Shown here one piece after another: positions 49,462 through 59,200 of a DNA stretch of 64,000 nt; the first letter of the stretch is position 1, and each line of letters begins with the position of its first letter. Made by a program: the position numbers and the translations under genes. This stretch comes from Streptomyces rhizosphaerihabitans (GTDB lineage: Bacteria; Actinomycetota; Actinomycetes; Streptomycetales; Streptomycetaceae), in assembly GCF_025399795.1 (NCBI RefSeq), contig NZ_JAODTZ010000015.1, positions 1 through 64,000 of the forward strand. The letters run 5' to 3'. Below the pieces are notes generated by a model, which was given only the letters and a program-made list of their open reading frames with translations, was not told where the DNA came from and did not search any database.

Positions 49462-52116
49462 GTGCGAAGAACCCGCATCCTCACGGCCGTACTCGCCCTC
49501 GCCGCCGGACTACTGGCCGGCACCCCGCCCGCACTGGCCGCGAGCACCCCCGAGGCAGCCGTCGCGGCCGACACGTACACCTGGAAGAACGCCCGCATCG
49601 ACGGCGGCGGCTTCGTCCCCGGCATCGTCTTCAACCGCACCGAAAAGAATCTCGCCTACGCCCGTACGGACATCGGCGGCGCCTATCGCTGGGTCCAGGC
49701 CTCGAAGAGCTGGACCCCGCTGCTCGACTCGGTCGGCTGGGACGAGTGGGGCCACTCCGGCGTCGTCAGCCTGGCCTCCGACTCCGTCGACCCGAACAAG
49801 GTGTACGCGGCGGTCGGCACGTACACCAACAGCTGGGACCCGACCAACGGGGCCGTCCTGCGCTCCGCCGACCGGGGCGCGAGCTGGCAGAAGGCCGACC
49901 TGCCCTTCAAGCTGGGCGGCAACATGCCCGGACGCGGCATGGGCGAACGGCTGGCCGTGGACCCCAACAAGAACAGCGTGCTGTATCTCGGCGCGCCCAG
50001 CGGCAAGGGTCTGTGGAGGTCCACGGACTCCGGCGCGAGCTGGTCGCAGGTCACCGGCTTCCCCAACGTCGGCAACTACGTGCAGGACGCGACCGACACC
50101 AGCGGCTACGCCTCCGACAACCAGGGCATCGTCTGGGTCACCTTCGACGAGTCCACCGGCACCTCGGGAAGCGCCACGCAGACGATCTACGTGGGGGTCG
50201 CCGACAAGGACAACGCGGTCTACCGCTCGGCGGACGGCGGCGCGACCTGGTCCAGGATCGCGGGCCAGCCCACCGGTTACCTCGCCCACAAGGGCGTTCT
50301 GGACGCGGTGAACGGCTACCTCTACCTGGCCTACAGCGACAAGGGCGGCCCGTACGACGGCGGCAAGGGCCAGTTGTGGCGCTACGCGACCCGGACCGGG
50401 ACGTGGACGAACATCAGCCCGGTGGCGGAGGCCGACACCTACTACGGCTTCAGCGGGCTGACCGTGGACCGGCAGCACCCCGGCACCGTGATGGCGACGG
50501 CGTACAGCTCCTGGTGGCCCGACACCCAGATCTTCCGGTCCACGGACAGCGGCGGCACCTGGACGAAGGCCTGGGACTACACCTCGTACCCGAACCGCTC
50601 GAACCGCTACACGATGGACGTCTCGTCCGTGCCCTGGCTGACCTTCGGCGCGAACCCCTCGCCACCCGAGCAGACTCCCAAACTCGGCTGGATGACCGAG
50701 GGGTTGGAGATCGACCCGTTCGACTCCGCCCGGATGATGTACGGGACCGGCGCGACGATCTACGGCACCGAGAACCTCACCAACTGGGACGCCGGGAGCC
50801 AGTTCGCCGTCAAGCCCATGGTCCAGGGCCTGGAGGAGACGGCTGTCAACGACCTCGCCTCTCCCCCGTCGGGCGCTCCCCTGCTCAGCGCGCTCGGTGA
50901 CATCGGCGGTTTCCGGCACACGGATCTCACCAAGGTCCCCTCGATGATGTACACCTCGCCGAACCTCACGACGACGACCAGTCTCGACTACGCCGAGTCC
51001 AACCCGAACACCGTGGTGCGGGTCGGCAACCTCGACTCCGGGCCGCACATCGGCTTCTCGACGGACAACGGCGCCAACTGGTTCGCGGGCAGCGACCCTT
51101 CGGGCGTCACCGGCGGCGGTACGGTCGCCGCGGCCTCGGACGGCAGCCGCTTCGTGTGGAGCCCGGCGGGCACCTCGGTGCAGTACACCACCGGGTTCGG
51201 TACGTCATGGTCGGCGTCGAGCGGTATCCCCGCGGGCGCTGTCGTCGAGTCGGACCGGGTCGATCCGAAGACCTTCTACGGCTTCAAGTCGGGGAAGTTC
51301 TACGTCAGTTCGGACGGCGGCGCGACCTTCACGGCCTCCTCGGCCGGGAACCTGCCCAGCGGGGACAGCGTGCGCTTCAAGGCGCTGCCCGGCACCAAGG
51401 GCGATGTGTGGCTCGCGGGCGGCGCGAGCGACGGTGCGTACGGACTGTGGCACTCCACGGACGGCGGCGCGAACTTCACCAAGCTGTCGAACGTCCAGCA
51501 GGCCGACACCATCGGCTTCGGCAAGGCCGCGACCGGCGCCTCCTACCAGACGCTCTACGCCGGCGCGAAGATCGGGGGCGTCCGCGGAATCTTTCGCTCG
51601 ACGGACAAGGGCGCGACCTGGACGCGTATCAACGACGATGCCCACCAGTGGGGTTGGACGGGCGCGGCCATCACGGGGGACCCGCGGATCTACGGGCGGG
51701 TGTACGTCGCGACGAACGGGCGCGGGATCGTCTACGGCGACAGTTCGGACACCGGGGGCGGTGGCGGCGGCACGGACCCGACGCCCCCGCCGACGGGGGC
51801 CTGCACGGTGACGTACAAGATCACGAACCAGTGGTCGGGCGGCTTCCAGGCCGATGTGTCGCTGGCCAACACCGGTTCCGCCGCCTGGACCGGCTGGACA
51901 CTGGGCTGGATCTTCCCGGACGGCCAGAAGATCACCCAGCTCTGGAACGCCGACTCCACGCAGTCGGGCGCCGCGGTCACGGCGAAGAACCTGACCTGGA
52001 ACGCGAACGTGGCCCCCGGTTCGACGGTGGGCTTCGGCTTCACGGGGAGCTGGACGGGGGCGAACACGAAACCGACGGCTTTCAAGCTGGGGGATCAGAG
52101 CTGTGCGGTGAGTTGA
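49462..52116 (+). CDS. Secreted xyloglucanase, GH74 with C-terminal CBM2
   Basis: 884 residues from GTG 49462 (GGAGAGG upstream). The signal peptide ends ALAAS. Two beta-propellers follow; catalytic Asp candidates are in ARTDIGGAYRW near residue 75 and EIDPFDSARMMYG near 418, as in GH74. Repeated Asp-box-like RSTDSGASWS and RSADGGATWS blades are visible. The C-terminal CBM2 (about 780-884; CTVTYKITNQWSGGFQADV) follows a Gly/Pro/Thr linker. It hydrolyses the xyloglucan that coats plant cellulose. It has no good CebR box of its own. Confidence 0.93.
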   Translation: MRRTRILTAVLALAAGLLAGTPPALAASTPEAAVAADTYTWKNARIDGGGFVPGIVFNRTEKNLAYARTDIGGAYRWVQASKSWTPLLDSVGWDEWGHSGVVSLASDSVDPNKVYAAVGTYTNSWDPTNGAVLRSADRGASWQKADLPFKLGGNMPGRGMGERLAVDPNKNSVLYLGAPSGKGLWRSTDSGASWSQVTGFPNVGNYVQDATDTSGYASDNQGIVWVTFDESTGTSGSATQTIYVGVADKDNAVYRSADGGATWSRIAGQPTGYLAHKGVLDAVNGYLYLAYSDKGGPYDGGKGQLWRYATRTGTWTNISPVAEADTYYGFSGLTVDRQHPGTVMATAYSSWWPDTQIFRSTDSGGTWTKAWDYTSYPNRSNRYTMDVSSVPWLTFGANPSPPEQTPKLGWMTEGLEIDPFDSARMMYGTGATIYGTENLTNWDAGSQFAVKPMVQGLEETAVNDLASPPSGAPLLSALGDIGGFRHTDLTKVPSMMYTSPNLTTTTSLDYAESNPNTVVRVGNLDSGPHIGFSTDNGANWFAGSDPSGVTGGGTVAAASDGSRFVWSPAGTSVQYTTGFGTSWSASSGIPAGAVVESDRVDPKTFYGFKSGKFYVSSDGGATFTASSAGNLPSGDSVRFKALPGTKGDVWLAGGASDGAYGLWHSTDGGANFTKLSNVQQADTIGFGKAATGASYQTLYAGAKIGGVRGIFRSTDKGATWTRINDDAHQWGWTGAAITGDPRIYGRVYVATNGRGIVYGDSSDTGGGGGGTDPTPPPTGACTVTYKITNQWSGGFQADVSLANTGSAAWTGWTLGWIFPDGQKITQLWNADSTQSGAAVTAKNLTWNANVAPGSTVGFGFTGSWTGANTKPTAFKLGDQSCAVS

Positions 52117-52130
52117 CCTTCTTGTTCTTC

Positions 52131-52172
52131 GCTCTCAGGGGCGCGTGCCTGTCGGGCGCGCGCCTTGAGAGC
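52131..52172 (+). terminator. Imperfect hairpin after the GH74 gene
   Basis: GCTCTCAGGGGCGCG and CGCGCGCCTTGAGAGC can pair with two interruptions, 15 bases past the stop codon. Confidence 0.55.
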
Positions 52173-52319
52173 GTCGCGGCGTGTCACGAGAAGGGCGGAT
52201 GAGAGCCCTTCGTCCCACCCGCGATGATCACAACTACGTCACTTCGTTCACCCTTCACTCACATAATCTTCACACCCCCCGATATCGTCGCCTCACCACG
52301 AACCATCCCTGGGGGGACC

Positions 52320-52868
52320 ATGTCGTACAACCAGACGCCGCCACCGAACGGATACGGGTGGCAGCCTGTGGCCCCCGGCTCCGCACCGCGACCGGCCAGA
52401 CCTCGTTGGGCGCGGAAGCGCTATGTGCTGCCGACGATCGCCTTCGCCTTCCTCGTCGGCATCGGCGCAGGCGGCAGTGACAGCAGCGGCGCCGGAAAAG
52501 GCCAGAAGAGCAACACCACGAAGGTCGCGGCGGACAAGGTGCGACCCGCTCCCACCGTCACAGTCACGGCGACGGCAACCGCGAAGCCGAAGCCGGCGCC
52601 GACGGTGACGGTGACCGCGACGAAGACGGTCAAGGTGAAGGTGACCGTCACGGCGAAGGCCGCCTCCGGCAGTGGCAGCGGCTCCGGTGGCAGCAGCGGC
52701 GGCGGAACCAGCGTCAGCACCTGCTCGATCACCTCCAACGCCGGCAACTGCTATTCGGCCGGCCAGTACTGCCGCAACAGCGACCACGGTGCCAGCACGA
52801 CCACCGCGGGCGGCACCAGGATCACGTGCGCGTACCGGTCCGGCGGCTGGCGCTGGTCGTACAGCTGA
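52320..52868 (+). CDS. Small membrane-anchored or secreted protein with Thr/Val/Lys-rich stalk
   Basis: 182 residues from ATG 52320 (GGGGGG upstream). A Pro/Gln-rich cytosolic start (SYNQTPPPNGYGWQPVAPG) precedes a short hydrophobic segment (VLPTIAFAFLVGIGAG). A repetitive stalk follows (TVTVTATATAKPKPAPTVT), then a Gly/Ser linker. The ~50-residue C-terminal domain has four cysteines (STCSITSNAGNCYSAGQYC ... TCAYRSGG), probably two disulfides outside the cell. I do not recognise a named family, though similar C-terminal domains are common in Streptomyces. Confidence 0.7.
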   Translation: MSYNQTPPPNGYGWQPVAPGSAPRPARPRWARKRYVLPTIAFAFLVGIGAGGSDSSGAGKGQKSNTTKVAADKVRPAPTVTVTATATAKPKPAPTVTVTATKTVKVKVTVTAKAASGSGSGSGGSSGGGTSVSTCSITSNAGNCYSAGQYCRNSDHGASTTTAGGTRITCAYRSGGWRWSYS

Positions 52869-52898
52869 CGCGACACCGGCAGCGGCTGCCGGAGAACG

Positions 52899-52935
52899 CG
52901 AGAGGTGACCGGTGAGATCTCCCGGTCACCTCTCG
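52899..52935. terminator. Bidirectional hairpin between the stalk protein and the immunity gene
   Basis: A perfect 14-bp stem (52899-52912 with 52922-52935) and a nine-base loop in the convergent gap. Confidence 0.8.
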
Positions 52936-52947
52936 TCGTGAGGGGCT

Positions 52948-53202
52948 CTACTCGTAGATGAGCGCCGCGGAAAGAATGACCGCGATGAGTTCCCAGTCGG
53001 GCTGTTCGGGCACGGGCGTACCGGCGCTGTTCAGGTAGTACCCGCGCAGGCTCGAAACCCAGGACCCAGCCGCCCCCAGGTAATCGACGGTCTGCGGGTT
53101 CTCCACTCTGATGGAGCCGTCGTCGATCCTCTCTACGAGAAGGTGGATGTAGGCCGCCAGATCCTTGTAGGACTTGACGTTCTCGGCGCTCGGAATGTCC
53201 AT
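52948..53202 (-). CDS. Probable immunity protein of the RHS toxin (84 aa, DUF7660-like)
   Basis: 84 residues from ATG 53202 (GAGGAAAG upstream). It is small, acidic and without a signal peptide, so cytosolic. The block VDYLGAAGSWVSSLRGYYLN followed by PVPEQPDWELIAVILSAALI resembles the DUF7660 type, whose members often sit behind polymorphic toxins. It lies 11 bases downstream of the toxin gene on the same strand, the standard place for an immunity gene. The role is inferred from context. Confidence 0.6.
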   Translation of the reverse strand: MDIPSAENVKSYKDLAAYIHLLVERIDDGSIRVENPQTVDYLGAAGSWVSSLRGYYLNSAGTPVPEQPDWELIAVILSAALIYE

Positions 53203-53213
53203 TTTTGCTTTCC

Positions 53214-56200
53214 TCAGGGAATCATCGGGGGCCGGATCTCAAACGTTCCCAGTTCGGCTGCTTCTTCAGCGGCTGCACCGATTCCAGCTTCTTCAGCGGC
53301 TGCCGCGGCAGCACCCCTCGGATTGGTCCACGTGCCGACATACGCGCCTTTTCGGGAAACTTTGATGTCAATGGTGAGACCGCCGGTCTCGGTCGTCTTC
53401 TTTCGTCCGATCTCCTGCGCCACCATTTCCTTCCTCACGTATTCGACGGGTATCGAATCGATGCCGGCCATTTGAAACGATACCAGTCGCCTGTGGTCCA
53501 GAGTCCAGACACCGTCGTCGAGTTGGACCACTCGGATGGTCGGCAGATCCTCGGGTTTCAGGTCGCCGTTCTTCAGGTCGCGCGCCGTCTCGAAGACACT
53601 GTGGCCGTCACCGGACGCCCTGCTGACGGAGTCCTGCATGAACTTGATGCTGTACGGGCTGAGAACTCCCGTGACGGCTTCGGCGACCTTCTTGTCGTAG
53701 TTGCAATTCCACAGGGTGCAATGCCAGGTGTCACTCTCCTTGTCGATCGCCCTGTCCATCTCCCCGTGCAGACTGGAGACGGTCGAAGCGAATTCGTCGG
53801 TGCAGAGAGTTTTGTTGTCGTGACAGACCTGGTCCCAGGTGCTGACTTCTTCACCGAACTGGTCGATTCCCTCGCTGAGTTCGGGCTCGGCACCTCCCCA
53901 GCCCATGACCGAGTTCCCGAAACGATAGTCGTGCTGCTTGCCGTGCGCCTTCCAGAATGCCTTCGTCAGCGCCTTGATGTCGTTCGTGGCGGGGTCGAAA
54001 GCGAAGTGCGGCGTGACCAGTACCGGATTCGGGTGGGACTTCTTCTTTTTCTTTTCCTTGGCCGGCGGCGGCGACTTCGGGTGGCAGAAGGACGGGTCGA
54101 CGTCGCAGCGCGTGCGGCCCGTCGGGTCGCTGGAGGTGACCGGATCGTTGTCCGCGTAGCCGTAGGCGTTCAACGACTGCGGATCCGTCGGCGTGAGCAC
54201 GGGGTCGGTGCTGAGGAAGCGACCCGTGGCCGGATCGTAGTCGCGCGCGCCGAGGTGGGTCAGTCCGGTCGCCCGGTCGTCGGTGCCCCCGACGAAACCC
54301 TTGGACCCTGGCCAGGTACCGGGCTGGGATCCGCGCAGCGCGCCGAACGGGGTCGTGCGCCGCTCCTGCATGGCCAGGGTCGTGGCGTTGATCGCCAGCT
54401 CGCCGGTGCCCTGGTGGTCGCCGACCAGGAAGTAGAGCTTGTTGTCGTCGGTGCGGACCGCCTGGTTGCCGCCGCCGAGGTTGTAGTAGCGCTCGGCGGT
54501 CGGGGTGGCGGCTCCCTTGGTGAGCGTGAGTTCGGTGGAACCGATGTAGGCGTGCGTCTCGGTGGGCGTGTGCTCGACGAGCCGGTTGCCGTCGGCGTCG
54601 TAGACATAGCTGGTGCTGTCGGTGCCGCCGGAGGCGTTGGCGACGTCGACCTCGCTGAGGTGCCCCTCGCTGTCCCAGATCAGCGTCTGCTTCTTGCCGC
54701 CGACCGTCCGGGTCTGGGTGTCGCCGATGTCGTCGTAGGAGTACGAGTCCTGCGTGGGCCCGCCGGGGCCGGTGACACTGACGCTGGTCACACCGTGCGG
54801 TCGGGGTGACTTGGCCGCGGGGTAGGCGTAGGCGCGCTTGACGTCCTTGTTGGCGTCGCCCGACAGGTCGTGCTGGGTGTCACTGGTGCGGTTGCCGGTC
54901 GTGTCGTAGGTGAACGACTGCCAGTAGGGTGCCGGACCGCCCAGAACGGAGGCGGAAGGTGTGGACGCGCACGTGGTACCGCCCTGCGCCCAGGCCTCCG
55001 TGAGCCGCCCAAGGTAGTCATAGCTGAAGCACTGGTCGTCCGTGCCGTCCCGGGCGACGTCGCTGATCGAGGTGATGTTGCCGGACTGGTCGTAGCCGTA
55101 GGTGGAGGACTTGTCGACGCCGGGGACGTCCTGCCGGTCGACCCGGGAGTTCTGCAGCTGCTGCGTGCCCCACTGGTAGGAGTCGGTGACCTGGACCTGC
55201 TTGCCGCCGGACTGGTAGGTGAACTGCAGCGGCTTGCCCGTGAAGCTGTAGGTGGTGTTGGTGGTGTAGGTCACCCCGCCGGTGCCGGTCAGGGTCTTGG
55301 GCCGCAGCACCTCGTCGTAGGTCGGAGTGAGTGTCTCGGTGGTGAGCGCACCCGCGGCCGGGTAACTGGTCGACTGGACCGTGCCGTCCGCGTTGTAGTT
55401 GACGTTCGACTGGTACGAACCCGCGAGCGCACCCTCCGAGGCGGGCAGGGTCACCGTGGTGCGGTGCGGCCGGTAGAGGGTGTCGTACAGGCTGAGGCTC
55501 GTGGTGTAGGCGGACCCGGAGGCGCCGCCCACGTAGCGGGTCGTCGAGGCGAGCTGTCCCTTGAACCCGGACGGGTCCCAGACATGCTTGGTGAGCAGGG
55601 GGCCGGAGGTGTCGCCGTCGTGGGACTCGGTCTCGCGCCCGAGGCCGTCGTAGACGTGGCTGACCTTCCGCTGCCGCGCGTCCGTGGTGGACAGCAGCAG
55701 ACCGCGGTCGTCGTACTCGGACGTGGTGGTGCCCTTGTCCGGCTCGGTGGTCGTGTGCACGCGGCCGCGCTGATCGTACTTGTACGTCCAGATGTTGCCC
55801 GGGTCGTCGGTGACGGTGGAGAGCTGGCCGGCCGGGTTGTAGTCGTAGGTGGTCGTGTCGTACGCCCCGGACGGGTTGGAGCCGTGGAACTGGCGGAGCT
55901 CCGTCTCGTGCCCCTGGGCGTCGGCGATCGTGGTGGTGGCGGGTGTCCCGTTCGGCGGAGTGACGGTGACGCGGTCGCCGTCGTAGGCGGCGAGGGTGGT
56001 GGCCAGGACGCGCGAGGGGGAGTTGGTGCCGTTGCCGGCGACCTGCTCCGTCTTCACGACACGTCCGACACCGTCGTACGTGGTCCAGGTCTGCGACTCC
56101 ACCGACAGGGCGTCGTCGAGCACGAGCAGGGGAGCGGCGGGCGCGCCCGTGTTGTAGTACGGGGCGAAGGTTTTCGCCGCCAGACCCCGCTCGTCGTAGA

Positions 56201-59200
56201 ACGTGTCGCTGACCAGCCGGCCTCCGCCCGGACCGGGCGTCTGCGTCTGGCGCGGGCGCAGGAAACCGTCGTACAGCGTGTACGAGGTCTGGGTACCCGT
56301 GCCTGCGAGTGTCGTCGTCGCCACGACGACCGGAGCGTTGTCACTGATGGTGTACGAGAACGAGTAGTTCGGGATGTCGTTGTTGGCCTGTGACCGATTG
56401 GGCAGCCACACCCGCAGGTTTCGGCCCAGCGCGTCATAAGTGGTGTCGGTGCGCTTGCCGTTGGTGTCGACCACGGTGACGGGCTTGCCGCTCACCGGGT
56501 CCATGGTGGTCGTGCTGGTCTGGGCGGTCGCGCTGTTGCCCGCGGTGGCCGGGGGCGTGGTGACCGCGACGGTCGTGGGGAACCCGGTGCCGGGTGTGTA
56601 GACCGTCGTGGTGGTGCGGCCGTCGCTGCGATCGGCGCGTACCGGGGCCGTCGTCCCGGTCGCGGTCACATTGCCCGTCAGATCCGTTGCGGTGACCTGG
56701 CGTCCGTAGGAATCGAAGGTGGCTCCGGACTCGAGATAGGTGGCCGTGGTGCCGTCGTGCGACTTGAGCGTCGAGACATGGGTGGCGTCGCCCTGGGTGG
56801 GTGCCGCTCCATAGGCCTGGCCGTCATAGGCGTTGCGGACGTCGGACACCACGTCCTTGGCCCGGTTCGGGGTCACGGAGCAGCCCACGGACACGGTCTC
56901 CGCGCGGGCGGGCAGGTCCAGGATCCACGCGGTGGTGTTCTCGGCATAGGTGCTGCGGGTGCAGCTGTTGTCGGTGGAGGTCGAGGTGTCGCCGGCGTCG
57001 TCGACCTGGGTGATGCGGCCGGCGACGTCCTCGTGCTCGTAGGAGGTGTACGTCTCGCGCCACTTGCTGCCCGCACCGTCGTCGAGGGAGGTCCAGGTGC
57101 GACTCGACGCGCTGCCGTTGAGGTTGGCGCTGGTGGTGCCCCATGACCTGATGCGGAGGGCGGTCTGGTGGTACCAAGGGGTGGTGACCGTCTTGGCGAG
57201 GACCTTGCCGGACGGACCGCTGTAGGTCTCGGTCTTGTATTCCTGGCCTTCGACCGCCGAGACGTCGGTGATCGTGCCGCCGTTGTCGTCCGGGACGGTG
57301 ACCGACTTGGTCACTCCGTCGGTGGCGGTTCGGTCCCCGTTCATGCCGCGCAGGAAGTAGTGGTCGGTCTGCGACTTCATGCCGACCGGATCCTGGCCGC
57401 CGGTCTGTACCCGGACGTGTCCGTAACCGCGGTAGGTCGACCAGGTCTTGTACTTCTCTTTGGTCAGTCCGTCATCGTCGTCGTAGTGCCAGGCCGCCCC
57501 GCCCAGATAGGAGTAGCGGGTGACCATGTCCGGGGCGTGCGTGGTCCGGTCGGTCTGCGTGACCGAGTCCACCACGTACTTGTTGAACCACTGCAGACTC
57601 GGGTTCGCGTCACCGGACTTGGTGAAGTACTGCGGAAAGCAGCGGGTGGTGTTGGAGGACGGTGACGGAAGGTTGCCCGCGTCGCAGTCCGGGGTCGAGT
57701 AGTTGACGTCGATCTGGCCACCGGACTCGTCGTCGACGGTGGAGATCCGTTCCTTGATGAAAGGAGCGGTGTCGTCGCCGGCGATGTCCAGCCGGTTGGG
57801 GCGCTGGTCATAGCCGAAGGTGACCTTCGGCAGGGTGATGTCCGGGGCGCCCTCGGGGGTGTCCGCCTTGCCGGTGTGCTGGATGGAGGCCAGTTCCAGC
57901 TGGTAGTCGATGTCCGCCATGCCCCACTGATGGGTCAGGGCCCAGGAGTCCACGGGGGCATAGCTGCCGTCCGACTTGAGCACCGAGGTGGAGACCCCGG
58001 CCAGCCGCTTGCGGGTCCAGAAGGTCGGCGACGCGTTGTAGCAGTCGGCGCCCGACTTGCAGTTCAGGTCCCAGGGTGTGTCGTACCAGTAGAAGGACTT
58101 GTCGTCGATCGTAGAGGCGTCGCAGGTGACGCCCGGCTCGGGAAGACACCGCTCGGTGTTGGTGAAGTCGACCTTCGCCAAGGGCTTGGCGAACATCGCC
58201 GTCGACTTCAGCCCGTACTCGATGTGGTCGAGGGATCCCCCGCGGTCGTAGACGGTCGCGTTCGACGCGGTCCGCGCGCGGCCGTAGTAGTTGGTCTCCT
58301 TGTTGTAGTAGTACGCGATGGCGTTGCTGTGCGCATCGACCGCGTAGTCCAGGTTCCACTCGTAGGCCTGCTGGCACCACGAGTCGGCGAAGGTGGCACC
58401 GTGGCACGGCTCGCCCTCGTCGTCGCCGAACACTGGCGTGTTCCAAGTGGAGTTGGTCTGCGGAGATCCGGTCGCCCAGCCGGGCAGCTTGTTGTATCCG
58501 AAGTAGTAGCGCGTACCGTCGGTGGTCGTGACTCTCCAGTACTCCTGGTCGTTGTCACCGTTGTCCCGGGTACTGCCGGTCAGGTGCTCGACCTTGGTGC
58601 CGTCGTCGCCCTTGATCTTCCACGTGCCGTCGTCGGCCTTGATCAGCTCGCCGGCATGCCCGTTGAACGAGATCGCGACGTTGTCGTCGGACCAGCAGAG
58701 ATCGCCGGACTTGCCGTTGCCGAGGCTGACCCCGTCGTCCTCGCAGGACTTGTAGGAGCGCTCCACCGATCCCGGCCACATGCTGAACCCGTCGCCCACC
58801 CAGGACGACTGGTTGTTGGTGCTGGACGTCCGCCCGTCGACGGAGCCGGAAGCGTAGGAAAGCCCTACGGAGGGCTGGAAGTCGCCCGGCACGGACGGCA
58901 CCGGCATGTCGTAGGACCAGGAGAAGTCGCCGGTGCTGAGATCCGTCTGCCAGGTCGCGGACGGTGACAGCTTGCTCGCCGCGTAGTCGCCGTGGTCACC
59001 GGACGTACCAGTGGTCGCCGCGAGCACGGTGCCCGCGCCGCTCACCGTCGCGGCCTGGACGGTGAGTGTTTTGGCCTGCTCGTCGTTGCGGGCCGCGACC
59101 GGGCTCTGCCGGCTGCACGCCGCCTTCCGCGGGGTGGTCAGGGCACAGAGAGGAAGCTGGACCAGACGCAGGCGCGCGGTGCTTCCGCCGCCGAAGGCCT

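Noticed and set aside
42879..52116. Cellulosome or lytic polysaccharide monooxygenase in the cellulase cluster
   Set aside because: There are no dockerin or cohesin motifs and no AA10 protein. All four enzymes carry CBM2 and act as free enzymes.
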